Origin: Aquila chrysaetos chrysaetos
Taxonomy: Eukaryota > Chordata > Aves > Accipitriformes > Accipitridae
Length of the DNA: 64,000 nt
NCBI RefSeq assembly: GCF_900496995.4
Contig: NC_044018.1
Coordinates: forward strand, 28,240,858-28,304,857
Direction: 5' to 3'
Each line of letters opens with the position of its first letter. Position 1 is the first letter of the stretch. Positions 38,423 to 51,300 of the stretch are shown here, in pieces. Below the pieces are notes generated by a model. The model did not search any database and was not told the origin of the DNA. It worked only from the letters and a program-made list of their open reading frames with translations. Position numbers and translations under genes: made by a program.

Positions 38423-38548
38423 TTTCTCTTTTTATGGAAGGGGAAGGGAGGCAAAGAAGAGGGTTGGAGAATTATGTGCCAAAATGTAACTAGCTCATTT
38501 CCACTCATCTGCTCCCATTGAACTGCATGGGTTTTATGAAATTTCTTC

Positions 38549-38554
38549 AATAAA
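38549..38554 (+). terminator. Possible poly(A) signal of gene D
   Basis: This AATAAA is the first canonical hexamer I noticed after the stop codon of gene D, 1.03 kb downstream. That 3' UTR would be longer than those of B and C, so a nearer non-canonical signal is possible. Confidence 0.4.
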
Positions 38555-38569
38555 CTGCAATCAAACTTA

Positions 38570-40880
38570 CCATGACCAATGTGGGTTTTCTGAGCCATTA
38601 TGAAATTAATCTGAAAGTATAATTCTAGAAAAAGGTTTAGAAGATTTACCATAGGCAGTCTTTGTCACTGAGAGCCTTCCCATCTCCTCCTCCCCATGTC
38701 AGTTCCGGAGAGGAGGGAGAACATTAAGTGTATTGGAGACAGGGGTCACAGAGCGGCAATACCTGAGTGCTTCGGGAGGTTTTCCAAGTTGCACAGCCAA
38801 CAGAGCAAGACCAGAAGGTGGGGCTGGTTTCACCTGGCCATAAACGCCTACATCCGAGCCAGTCAAAGGACCAAAACAGACCATTTTGGGTCAATTTGTT
38901 CCCCAGTAACACCTCCCCCCCTCTGTGGGACTGAAAGCGCTCTAGGCAGTTGGCTGAAGATGTCTGCATTGCAGAAGCACTCCAAAAGGTGTTTTAAAGT
39001 CAGGAAAGATAGATCCCACGCATCAGAGCTAAACTTCTGGAAAGGCTTGTTCCAGACCTGCAGCTTATGCAGGGAAAACAGGAGGGATTTATCTCCATCC
39101 CCTCTCCGGAGCGGCCAACAGAGCCATCAGGCCAAGTGCTAAATAAGGATGTGATCCCAGGGCAGCGAGATGCTCCCGAGTTGAGGTTTCTGTTGGGTCA
39201 GCAGATCGAAGCTGGGCTGGCTCAGACAAGCTGGCGGTACTGAGCTCTGCTCAGGTCTGTAATTAAAAACCTAAGAGAGAGAAAAGCAAGAAAAGAAGCC
39301 AACATGACTTCTTCCATTTCACAGAAGATGCCAACTATCACATGTAGCAGCTGTTCTCCAGCATCCAGGGCCCAATCATGAAAGATGCTGAGCTCTCTGA
39401 ACTCCTTTTAGGCTGAGTCCCAAAAAGTGCTTAGCACATACAACTCCCACACAGCTTTACCCTAAAATGTTACGCGGCTAAATGAGGCAGGCCAGCTTTC
39501 AGGCTTGCGTGCATGAACTTCTCTCTGATCCTCTTCATGGAGCAGAACATGTTCTCAGGCCGTGGTGAATGCCAAGAAAATCACATAAAAGCAAATGCAC
39601 CTTTAGAAAAGGTTGAGATTTTCAGGGCTAAGCCCTCAGTCTTATCCCACTGGAGGCAAAAGGATTAAGAGGGTTCCCACCCATGGCACACAGCCCTTTC
39701 GGTATTTCAGCAAAGACGTGACTGAAAATCACTATTTCACTTTCTAGGAAAGACTTATCTGCCCTTCCTGCATCTTTGTCACTCTGAACCCACCTCCTTT
39801 GTTGAAATATATATAAAAATATATATTCCAAATTTACATTCACAGGGATTTGCCAAACAATTTCACCAGAAAAGAATGACCAAGCCCAGTTCTCCTGTAA
39901 GCTATTCCCCATGGAGGACCCTTCTGCAAGCAATGAGAGGTGTCAATCTGTCAGACCGCTGTCAGTCACACTCCCCACAAAACTAGGGAAAACAACAGAC
40001 TCCCTCTTCAGGGCATTCAGTGGAGGAGAGAAGCACATAGGTAGCTTGAGAGATCACCTCGATCTATTCAACCTTTACCTTTGTTTTTTTCCCAGCTGAT
40101 GCAAAGGTCTGAGCTGGAAAATCTTTTACTGCTTTCTCCTGCTCTCACATCCCCCTTCACTACACCCATTTTCTGCTTGTAGTTACAGACCAGCAGAGCC
40201 CTAGCACCAAGAAATATGCTTGCATGGGTCCATCTCCAGTCCCGAGGGAATTAAAAGATTGTTCTTGAGGCCAACAAAATTACAGAAGTCAAATGAAAGA
40301 CAGAAAGGAGTAAATTATAGAATTAGGTTAACAAAAGGAGCAACTCTGGCTAAAGGCTAATGCAATACCAAACCAAGTCAGCCCCAGTGTTTGGATCCCT
40401 AGATATTCCCAAGAGTTTAAGTCAGATTCTTCTCTTCCCACATGTAAAACAAAGCAACGCTCCTTCCCTTGCTCCCAGTGCCCTGCAAACATCAAAAGAT
40501 TGGTTCTGCTTCTCTCTTTCATGCTTACTATAAAAAAAAGGGAGGTTTGCAAATGCAGTTTTTATGGGACCAGGGATTCCCTCCCATTCAAATTAGAAAT
40601 GCAGCCTATAACTCAACAATAGGTGTGCACTTAAAAGCAGCTCAGGTCACTATTCAGCAAAAGAGACGAGTGGGATATTACCAAACTATGCTCATAAACT
40701 TCTTTAAAAATGGTCTTTTGGGGCTGGTTGTGCAGCCAAAGCCTGTTTTCCTGGGACATAAGCAGGTGAAAGCTCTGCTTCTCATTGTGGTGGGTTTCTG
40801 GCCGGGTTAAGTCATGTGCATTGCCTCCTGCTCTGGCGTTCAGCTTCTCCCTCTGCCTTCATTCTCCTTTGAGCTGGTCT
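38570..40880. other. Interval between gene D and pseudogene E
   Basis: About 2.3 kb with no recognisable gene. An AT-rich, nearly palindromic patch lies at 39806-39828. An ATG at 40814 opens a frame that runs into the head remnant of E, but its first 30-odd residues are not keratin-like. Confidence 0.5.
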
Positions 40881-40883
40881 TGA

Positions 40884-43800
40884 CATCTTGCCAATCCTAC
40901 CATATCTGCTCCGGAGTTGGGGGCATGAGGAGTTTCAGCTCTTGCTCTGCTGTGATCCCAAGAAGTGTGAAGAGATATACTGTCAGCACCGTCTCGTGCT
41001 GGGGAGGTGGTGGTGTGGGGTACCCCAGGCCGGGATGCTTCGGCAGCAGAAGCCTTGATGGCAATGTAGGCTGCAAGCCCAAGCTAGCAATCAGTGGCTG
41101 TCACCTACCACGATATGGCTACAGCCCCTCACACATGGGGTCGGGCTATGGAGGTGCTGGCTTTGGCAGCAGGGGTGGTGGAGCCCTGGGGACCTGCACA
41201 CCCATTGCCAAGGTCACAGTCAATGAGCATCTGCTCCAGCTGCTCGAGCTGGAGATGGACCCAAACCTGTAGTCTGTCTGTGAAGTACCAGGAAAAGGAG
41301 CAGATCAAGACCTTCAATAACAAATTTGCATTTTTCATTGACAAGGCAAGAGAAGAGATGCCCAGCTCAACAGGCATCGCAGCTGCAGGGCCATAACAAG
41401 CTGCCATATGGCACATCCAAGACAAAGAATGCATTTGCCAAACTGCTTACTAGCAACAGCAGCCAAAACTCGCAGCCTGACTTTGCAGTAAGGACCTCTT
41501 TGGGTTTTATGAGGAGGACATTTTGCACCACCTTAGAGCAAAAAGGAGCCTTCAGTGGGGGCAAGAAGGTATTTTTGTGGTCCAAGAGTGGTGTAAAGCA
41601 GTCTTATTGCAAATGACAATCAAGCTTTGCTGTTACCTGCAGAGAAGCTGATTCCCTAATGCCCCATTTTTATATCACTTGAACCCTAACTTCAGTAGGA
41701 TTACCTCTGACTTACCCCACTCTACTTCAGTGCCGAGTCTAACTTGGTGCTTTTTGCATAATAACAACGAAGACATTTTTCTGAAGAACCTTCTTATGAG
41801 AAGACACTGTTTGGAAGTTTTTAAATGCATGCCTTCTCCATTCACCTGATACTATCCTGAATAACTCACAGATTTTCTCTCTCAATTTGCCCATTCTGGG
41901 ACTGTAATTGTTCATTTCTGTGCCACCAGTATAACAAATCACTATACTTTGAATGCTTTACTTCTGGGTTTCAAGTTCCTGGAGCAACAGAACAAGGTGC
42001 TGGAGACCAAATGGGGATTTCTACAGGAACAGAAGTGTTACAGGAGCAACATTGAGCCAATGTTTGAAAGTTATATTGGCAACTTGAAGAGGCAGCTGCA
42101 TGTTCTGGGAAGCGACAGAGCCAAGCTGGAAACAGAACTGAGCACCATGCAGGGTATCATGGAAGATCACAAAAAAAAGTTTAAAAAAGATAAAAGCTCC
42201 AAAACTAGGGCTAGAACTGATCTCATCTATCTTTTGGATGGCAAAGGCTGCACAAGATGCAAGATCTCCTCCAGACGTACATGTGTATTACTTGCATCAG
42301 CACTTGGTTTCCATGCTGAGGTTGAGCATTTGGAGGTGGTAGAAGAAGATTAGATTCATATTCTTGCATAAGCTGAATAATGAGGAGCAAAGTGATCTTT
42401 TTTCTTCTCCTTGCAGGTATGAAGAGGAAACCCACTGGCAAACGTGCAGAGAATGAGCTTGTCATGATCAAAAAGGTAAGCGCATTTCAAACCAACTCAA
42501 ACACTTATTCTGGGCTTTTAGTATGAACAGCAGCCAATATTGCCGGAAAGAGAAGGTGAGACTGCCTCTCACTCTCCAGAGACTCTAGAGGGACCTAAAG
42601 GCCAACTTTTGGGAAGATTTAACTAAAAGAGTTGAATCCCACCTTAAGTGAGTCAGTTTTAGCTGAGCTTGTTCATTTGGGATGTTTGTATACCCCAACT
42701 GGTCAAAACCTTTCCCTCTCTCCTCTGTGTCTAGTGCTTTTTGTCTTCTGCCTAAGAGGATAAGAGAGCAAAACAATTTAATAGCATGGTAAAATTTATG
42801 GCCTTGAAAAGAGCAGCCCTAAGAGTTTGTAATCACATCACTTGCTGGCATTAAGCAGTTTGCTCTTTCATTTCATAAACCCTTGACGCGCTTCAGGACG
42901 CGGATTGCGCCTATGTGAACAAAGCTGAGCTGGAAGCCAAGGTGGAGTCCTTCATCCAACAGATCAACTGCCTGAGGAGCCTGTATAAAGTGGTAACAGC
43001 TTTTCCTTTTCCGCTCCTTTTTCCTCCACCCCATGCCTCTTTAGGGGGTCTGTGGAGTTAGGGTCCCACAACCCATCACTAATGATCACAGAGATTTTTG
43101 TTGTTTCATGCATACATCAGTTGATTGCTCCAGATTTCAAAGGTGTTACTCCTGCACTGCACAGGCAAGATCCTAAGGAATTTGTTTCAACTTGATAGTG
43201 AAGGTAGAAGCCAGAAAGAAGCCAGGAAATCCTTCTTTGGGTTTTCTGCAATGAGCCTGAAGTCATGGTACACAGAGCACACCACATCTCCTTGTCTCCA
43301 CGCCATGGAGATCCACAGGGAAAACGCCTCCAGTGCAGACAACTGACAATCTTGCTGCTACCCCTGCGAAATTACTCAGCGCCAAGCATCCATTTCAGAC
43401 ACCCCTGTTATTGTGCAAATGGACAACAGCTGAAGCCTGGACATGGACGACATCATCGCTGATGTCAAAGCTCAGTATGACAACACTGCCAAAAGAAGCT
43501 GGGCTGATGCAGAGTCCTGGTACTACAGCAAGGTGAGTCATGATGGACACTCGCAAAAGTAGTTATGCCCCACTTCTGCTATGGGCTCTGCTTCTTCAGA
43601 TTTCCTAATTTGGGTTGAATAGGCTTTTTAAAGGTCTGCTTTCTTAGCCACCTGCTGTGTTTTCTCTATGTGACACATTCTCTGTTAACGTCTTCACACA
43701 CAGAGCTGCTACTGTGTAAATGAGTCATTCGTGTCCCCCAGTGACAAAGGCTTTTGCCTTAAAGCTCAAGATCCAGGACTGCAGTCCCAGAATCACATAG

Positions 43801-45642
43801 TAGGTTTAATTACTGACTCATGTCCTCAATCTGGTATTTATTTTCATTGTGTTTTCTCTCTCCTCAGTATGAGGAACCGAGAGAAACCACCGGCAAACAC
43901 GATGACAGCTTGCGTAACACAAAGAATGAAATTGTGGAGCTGAATCGGGTGATTCAGAGACTGACTGGAGAACACGAAAACACCAAAGCCCAGGTAAGGA
44001 TGACTCAGGGGCAGTAATGTGTCAATCGCAACTCCCAGGTTGTGGCTTTCCAAAACTCCTCTGCTAGAGCAAGGGAGCAATAAAGCCAGTTTTGATGAAA
44101 TACATGTCAGCTGCTCAACTCTAAGACTTGCCTGTAATCCAGTGTACAGAGTAAAATGGTCTATTACGACTAATAACTGAACTACCATCAGTAGAGACCC
44201 GCAGTGAGAAGACAACACATACACCAACGTCTCAGCTAGGCAGAGAGAATCATCCCGGAGTTAGAGGTTTACCAATAGAGTCTGAAAATATAACAAAGCA
44301 CAGGTGGATGAATACACAGCCAGGCAGATTCAAGAGCTCTGAACTATTCACAGCACATGCAAATAAGTGGCAGTAATGAAAATCTCCTACCTGCAGAGAT
44401 GCAAACTGGAAGGAGCCATGGCTGAAGCTGAGGAGCACAGGGAAGTGGTTGTCAAGGATGCAAAGTGCAAACTCACCAGGCTGGAGGTATCCCTGTAGAA
44501 GGTGAAGCAGGACATGGCCCATGAGTACCAGAAGCTCATGAATGTCAAGCCAGCCCTGGACATTGAGATTGCAACCTACAGGAAGCTGCTGGATGGAGAG
44601 GAGAGTAGGTAGTGCTGGTACAACCCTGCAGGATGGTTGCAAGGAAGAAGTGGTAACACACCTAACCCCACAACCACCTCTCACAGTCTGCCTGATGAGC
44701 CATCACCTCTGTAATTGGAGTAAATCCCACTGAGACCCAATGCCCTAGGGAGCGACACTTCCCAAAGCACTTTCCAGCATTTATGGACCCAAATGCCTGA
44801 CAAAGTCAGAAGTTCCTAATGCACTCGGGCATTTAGGTCTTCCCCCAAATGGAAGACATTGCATGAATAAAGAAGATGTCTTGTGTAGCCTCAGGTCTTA
44901 TCAAGCCAAAGGCCCAGCCACAGTTGTGCCTGGCCACCTTTGCCACCCCAGCCAAAATTACTGGGTACCTACTCACACACAAGCTAATTGAGGGGACAGA
45001 GAGAAAGCCCTTGGCCGGGGCTTGCTCACACTTACACACACAGAGCCAAAGCAATACCCTTTCCATGCTTGGGCCCAACACCAGACTCGGGAAAACTTCC
45101 TCACAGGCATGAGCTGAGCAGTCGAGTCATGGTAAGTCCAAAGCACCCGCCTGGCCTGCCAGCAGCGTCCCACATTCCCAAACGTCCCAATTATTGGCCA
45201 GTTCTAGGGACACACACTAAATACGGACTTTGGTTTTTCACATCTCCATTTTCCTCATCCCTCTAAGGTTGTGCATAGATGGTGGCTGCCCTGTGAATAT
45301 TTGTAAGTACCAGACAAATCCCTATTCCTACTAGTCCCCCTGGATCTACGCGGTAGGATGGAAATCCCGAGCTGAAATATTTTCTTTGCAGCTGTGTGCT
45401 GATCCCCAGGAAGAATCGCATGCAATACTGACCCATGCTTTGGTGGCAGCTACTCCTCCAGCAGCAGATCCCTATTCAGAAGCAGAGGTCTAGTGACCGG
45501 AGGAGGCATCTGTGGCAAAAGCATCATTGGCTCTGGAGACATCTGTGCTCCTTGTACCATGGGAGGATACAGTGCTGTGACTGGGAAGAGTTCTAATGTC
45601 AAACTTGTGTCCTCTACAACCTCCTACAGGTCAAAATACTAA
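40884..45642 (+). pseudogene. Gene E: decayed hair-type type II keratin (unprocessed pseudogene)
   Basis: All nine exon equivalents remain in order: 40884-41345, 41976-42178, 42417-42475, 42897-42992, 43368-43532, 43868-43993, 44397-44608, 45268-45302 and 45392-45642. The introns are kept, so it is a duplicated gene, not a retrocopy. It is closest to gene F: both have STVSC(W/H)WGGG, RRSLDG or SRSLDG in a cysteine-bearing head, and the [10 protein letters not shown] motif in exon 4. The base aligned with the ATG of F reads ATC. Exon 1 has a 4-nt gain with a stop after EMDPNL and a GC donor. Exon 2 loses its first two codons. Exon 3 is 59 nt instead of 61. The exon 5 acceptor reads CG and the exon has a TGA where F has CGA. 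Exon 7 lacks three codons and has a TAG, and exon 9 opens with a TGA. Exons 4 and 6 are still open. At least six independent lesions rule out sequencing error as the main cause. Confidence 0.9.
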
Positions 45643-46080
45643 AAAAACAACAAGCATTTGAAAGGAGGGTCCTCACTCCACCAGTTCATATCAGCAGCAC
45701 ACACAGAAAACACTGGAGGGATTTTAAAGCTTTCAGTCCAGTCCACATGGCTTATTCCCTGCAACATTCACTACTGTTATGAAACTTGCTCTTGTTGTTA
45801 CTTTGTGCTGTAGGTTTACACATTGGCTGTTCCCAAATTTTGCCTGTTCCTCCTGGCAAGTGCATAGTTAGCACAGCATATGTATTACAGAACCACTTGC
45901 CTGGGAAGATAACTGGGTTAAAAATACTAAGCAATAGAAGTTTCTGCTCCTCCAGCTTATGGACATGATTGCAATGGAAAGTTAAAAATCAAAGGGAGCA
46001 AAGAAGTCTTACCTAGATCATCCAGTTCCTCTATGATGCTTGTTGTTTGCCTTTACCTTGTTTTTTCTCCATTTCTCCCT

Positions 46081-46086
46081 AATAAA
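46081..46086 (+). terminator. Relict poly(A) signal of pseudogene E
   Basis: AATAAA lies about 440 bp after the relict stop codon, within sequence that would have been the 3' UTR. Confidence 0.5.
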
Positions 46087-46099
46087 CTGAAACAGCAAA

Positions 46100-48195
46100 T
46101 CTGAGATCACATTATATAGCTCCTCTTTGCAGAATTACAAAACACACATTAACCAGACAATTAAAAAAAAAACAGACCCAAAATCAAATCAAGGCTAAGG
46201 CCATCTCTCATTAGAGTCCTCAAGAGATCCACTAGCTTTTGGAAAATGTGGGGTACAGAGCTGGTCCATGGGAACAGGGAGGGGTGTGAGGAGATCAGGT
46301 CACACTACATCTCACCCACCACGCTCCTCCCATGTCCATCACTCAGTGAACATCATCATACCCCTGGACACAATCCCCTAAAACCGGGATGAAAGAGGGG
46401 GGAAACTCCCTGGGGGCTGAAAATCACTGTGGTATGACAGACCTGCTGAAAGCGGCTACAGTCAGGCTGTGTGAATGCAGCTGGGATGCGAGAGATCACA
46501 AGAACAAGAACAAAACCAGAGGATATTTTCCTGTTCTGAAGCATGTGGTAGGCTGGAAGAGGAGGAGTTCTCCTATCAAAAAGTTTTTCTGAAACAAAAC
46601 CTTTTTTTTTTTAATTAAGATTTTCCCATTAAAAAAAATAAAGTAGCACCAAAACATCTCACTCCCAACATGCTCAACCTGATTTGAACTATTTCACTTA
46701 ACTGAGCTAGCTCAAAACATTTTGAGTTTTTTTGGAGTCAGTTCAACAACATATTCAACTGCCTTTCCCTGTTGCATTGGTGAACCTGCAGCTTTATCCA
46801 CTGTCCCTCTCTCCTTTAGGGTCAGGTTCCCTGCAAGCCCAGCCTCCTGCAACCCCTGTCCTCAGATTTCTGTCCAAAAGCACTGTACAGTTGCATTTGG
46901 TGTTAGTTGTCTCATCAAAAGCAGAAAGCGTTTCCTAGGATGACAACGGGGAGAGAAAAGATGCAGCCAGAAAGCGATGAAGTACAACCACAGTCTGGAG
47001 AAACATGGTCTGACACATGAGGATTGAGGACAATCACAAGATTCGCTCTAGATCTTCTCATGCCCCATTCCCCTAAGGATGTCTGTGAGCCCTGGAGCCG
47101 AAGCGTCCAAGGGCGCCCAGATCCCTACAGCAAAGCTGGTAATTTTAGCTTGCAATTGTAACCAACCACTGAATAGGGAAGGGGAAAGAAATGAAGTAAG
47201 CAAAACAAAATCATTAGTTTGAAACTTCCACCCTGCCCCTACAAAACACACCACCCTCCCACACAGCGACGCAGGCACCAACGCTATCCCTGTCCTTCCG
47301 AGGACCCAGACACACATGTGTGTGAAAAGCAAAGCCAGGAAGAGTCCAAGCCCTGATGCTGCAACGAGGGCACTTGCCCAACCTAGAAGGCAAAGGACCA
47401 AGCCTGGCCCTGCCCCAAACCAGATGGGAACCCAACTTTCAAGCTGAGGGATGAGGGGAGGAGGAGACGCCAGTTTTCCAACAATTTGGCCAATAAGAGT
47501 GTCTGCAAAAGCTACCATGTTCCAAGCATCGGTTTCAATTTCAACTAACCAGCAATTCCCCCCAAATAAATTACCATGTTGGAAAACACTCACATCAGCA
47601 ACCTGCAGAAAAATCACCTTGAGAAATAGATTTGGCCCCACAGATGTTTCCCTGGCATTAAAACACGTTGCATTTTTATAGGTAGAACCAACAAAACATA
47701 GTCATTTACCACAAACCCGCCTGCAAGACTTTGTTCATTAATTCTTAGTAAATTCACGTTTATTACTGATAGTTTTTATTAAACAGCAGGTTGAATCACA
47801 TTCTCCTTCAAAGCTCTTACTTGCAAGCTGAGGTACCAGCAAAACATAAAGATCTCCTTTAATAGAAAAGTATTTTACATTTTCAAAGTCTCAGTTCCAC
47901 TTCATCCAACCTATAAAAAGGGGACCGTGCAATTTTTACCATGTTTCCTGAAAACAATTCACCCAGTACAACTCCCCTAATTTTTGTTGCTATTACACAA
48001 GACCTAAATTGACCCCTCTGACTTAACAACATTCTTCAAACCTTTATAGGACAAATATGGTGCTGCTTTCTCTGCTGGTAAATGGGGCAAATATGCTGCT
48101 GCTTTCTCTGTTGGTAAGCACAATATATGCTAAGTAGTTCACATTCTTTGCATCATAAACATTTTGTGGAAGTTTCATGCAGCCTCGCCCCATTT
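46100..48195. other. Interval between pseudogene E and gene F
   Basis: About 2.1 kb. A minus-strand open frame at 47048-47641 has no family signature. A tandem duplication lies at 48052-48117, close to the promoter of gene F. Confidence 0.5.
48052..48117. repeat. 36-bp tandem duplication upstream of gene F
   Basis: CAAATATG(G/C)TGCTGCTTTC and the following TCTG(C/T)TGGTAA occur twice with a period of 36 bp (48052-48087 and 48088-48117). It lies about 85-150 bp upstream of the TATA box of gene F. Confidence 0.85.
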
Positions 48196-48201
48196 TCCAT
48201 G

Positions 48202-48212
48202 TAAATAAAAGG
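48202..48212 (+). promoter_or_regulatory. TATA-like box of gene F
   Basis: TAAATAAAAGG lies about 95 bp upstream of the ATG at 48301, in the position expected from the other genes in the window. Confidence 0.6.
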
Positions 48213-48300
48213 AAGGTGCTCCACTGTGATCAGAGGGAACTGCACCCTAGAATCTGCTCCCAGCACATCGCCTGCACCAATCCCCCTCCCACCAGCAACC

Positions 48301-51300
48301 ATGTCCTGCTGTTCCTACAGCATCAGCTCCGGCCATGCCATCAGGAATTTCGTCTCTTCCTCTGTAGCTCTTCCCAGGAATCGATGTAGTTTCAGCACCG
48401 TCTCATGTCACTGGGGTGGTGGCATGGGCTACCGTGGTTTGGGTTACTTCAGCAGGAGAAGCCTTGATGGTATGACATGCTCCAGGCCCAGAATAGCTGT
48501 CAGAAGACGTCCTCCTCCAAGACATGGATATGGCTTTGGTGCAGCTGGCACAAGGTTTGGCTACAGAGGTGCTGGCTTTGGCTACAGGGTTGACGGAGTC
48601 TCCAAACCATGCACCATCATACCCATCACCATCAACAAGCAACTGCTCCAACCGCTCAGACTGGAACTGGATCCCAACATGCAAACAGTGAAGCACCAAG
48701 AGAAGGAGCAGATCAAGACCCTCAACAACAAATTTGCTTCTTTCATTGACAAGGTGAGCTGAGAACCCCTCCCCAGCTCCAGTCTGCAGGCACTGGAGTC
48801 CAAGCGAGGTGTCTAGCATGAAGAGGGCATGGAATCCTTCTAAGACAACTCATTTTAGACATTGAGGGCAACTTGCATAAGGGTGCCAATTGAGCACCGA
48901 GGTGGCTATGAGCCACTGGGGAAGCTTCAGTGTACAGGCATTATTGCTCTGATCTCTCAGCCTGACTACAGAGAGGGAACAAGCCAAGACCAGTTTCATC
49001 AGTCTTCCAGTTCCTTCCCATTCCTCTCTGCACATCCCCAATTTATTGCAAATCTCTCCTTTCTAGAAGTGCGTACTTTTTTTGTTCATGTCTACATGGG
49101 TGGCCCAGAAGAAAAGCACACTGGATTAGGAAACGCTGTACCAAGAGCTGTTCACATGTACCAAGAGCAGGAACACATTTCACTGCTGTTGCACGGACAC
49201 TGGCTCTCACGAGCTCTTAATCCTCATCTCGTTTCCTATTTTGCTTTCTGGGATTCAGGTTCGGTTCCTGGAAAAGCAGAAAAAGGTGCTGGAGACCAAG
49301 TGGAGCTTTTTGCAGGGTCAAAAACACTGCAAGAATACCATCATACCCATGTTAGAGGCTTATACTGGTAACTTGAAGAAGCAGCTGGAAGCACTGGGGC
49401 GCAACAGAGCCCAGTTAGAAACAGACCTGAAAGCAGCACAGCAGGTTTTGGAAACCAACAAGAAAATGTAAGTAAAAAACAGAGAAATGTGAGTGCAGGG
49501 CTCAAAATGTTGTTAGAGATTTGTAAACAGGCAGAAACTGTGAACTTTTCGTGGCAGTAAATGGTTCCCAGAGAACCAGTCGGAAGATGGAGAGATCTAC
49601 CAGGATATCAGTATACTAAACAAGGTCCCAATTTACACAGAGAAGGAGGAAACAACAGAGGATGTCCCTCTTCCAGGTTCTCTTTCTCTCCTTCCTAATT
49701 CAAGGAATTAACATTTAGAAAAGTTCAGGAGCTATTTGCTATTGCAGAGGTCAAAAGAAAACAGTTCTTCTGCAAATTTGTAAAGACACAGAAACCTTTC
49801 CGAAAACATGTTTGCTTTCCCATGGGCTACGAAACAAGACCAAAGCATCCCAAAACACTGTTTGGGGAGAAGGAAAAAAATTAGGAGTTTCACTTCTTGA
49901 AAGAAGGCCTGCAGAAACCCAGACAAAGATGTAATTGCACTGAACTCAAACAAAATCTCCCATTTTCCCATGCAGGTACAAGGACGAATGCAGCCAGCGG
50001 ACGTGCACCGAGAGTGAGTTTATTGCCCTGAAGAAGGTGAGGAAGGGGCTGTTTGAGCTCTCCTCTCCGGGTTCAGGTCTTTGGGGTGCATGCAGTGATT
50101 TATTTCCCAAAAGCAGCACACAAAACAAGTACAAGCAGGAGCTGGTGCTTGCATTTACTTGAACTCAAATCAGCAGCAACTGTGTAATTGGGAGCTGGCA
50201 CATGGTCACAGTACCAGCACTGAAAGTCCCTCACCCCAAGGGTAGCCCTGAGTCCGCTCCCGCTAACAAACTTCCTTCTTCTATCCCCAACATGTCTACA
50301 GGATGCGGACTGTTTTTTCTTAAACAAAGCAGAGCTGGAAGCCAAGGTGGAAAGCCTGAAAGAAGAGGCTGAATTCCTGAGAATGTTCTACAAAGAGGTA
50401 AGAAGCCTCCCTATTGCTCCAGCCGTCATTTGCGTTTCCCAGCTGGATTTTGAAGCTGCTTATCCCAAAGGACAGGGGAAGAGGGGGTAACAGGGCAGTG
50501 GTCATCCCTTCCGGTGAATGCTGAGAATTGGCAATTCATCTCTGCATGGTCACCACAAAGGAGGACCAAGTTGCACAGTGTGGGTGACACACCAGTTTAG
50601 GGCTGGACTGAGGGCACAGCAGGACCAGCATCTCTCTGACCAGCTCAACCCCATGTCATCACCAGGAAATCCACCAGCTGCGGGCCCAGATCTCAGATAC
50701 TTCAGTGATCATGCAGATGGACAACAGCCGAGATCTCAACTTGGATGGCATCACTGCGGAAGTCAAGGCTCAGTATGAGGACATTGCCCGCAGGAGCCGG
50801 GCAGAAGCGCAGGCACGGTATGAAAGCAAGGTGAGAAAATCTGGCAGAGGGAGGGTTTGGGTGCAGTTTCCCTCTTCAGACCAACTTCAAATGCTGAGAA
50901 ACAGCCCCCCCATTCTCCTGATTTGCTCTGATTTAACTCAAAGCATGTGTTTTGGGGATATGCAACAATGAATTTTGAGCTTTTTCAGTTTGAGGAGCAG
51001 CGAGTCACTGCAGGCAGAAATGCTGACATCCTGCGAGAGACAAAAAACAAGATAGCTGAGCTGACACCAATAGTCCAGAGACTGAACAGAGAAGTCAGAA
51101 GCGCCAAGGACCAGGTAAGCACAGCCAGGTCTGGTTGTTTCAGCAGAGCAGAGAGCAAATCACTGTTCCTGCGAGCTTCCACAACTAAATTAAATGGTGC
51201 CATAGCACCTTGCAAAGGGTGCACATCAGCTGGGACTCTGCTGCTCCAGCTAGGGCTGCATTAAAGCCCAACTCATGCAGTACCTGAAGGCAGATACAGT

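Noticed and set aside
40814-40816. ATG as an alternative start for gene E
   Set aside because: The residues it adds are not keratin-like, and the downstream exons carry several independent lesions, so it does not rescue the gene.
47048-47641. 197-codon minus-strand open frame upstream of gene F
   Set aside because: No recognisable motif and no keratin similarity; taken as chance.
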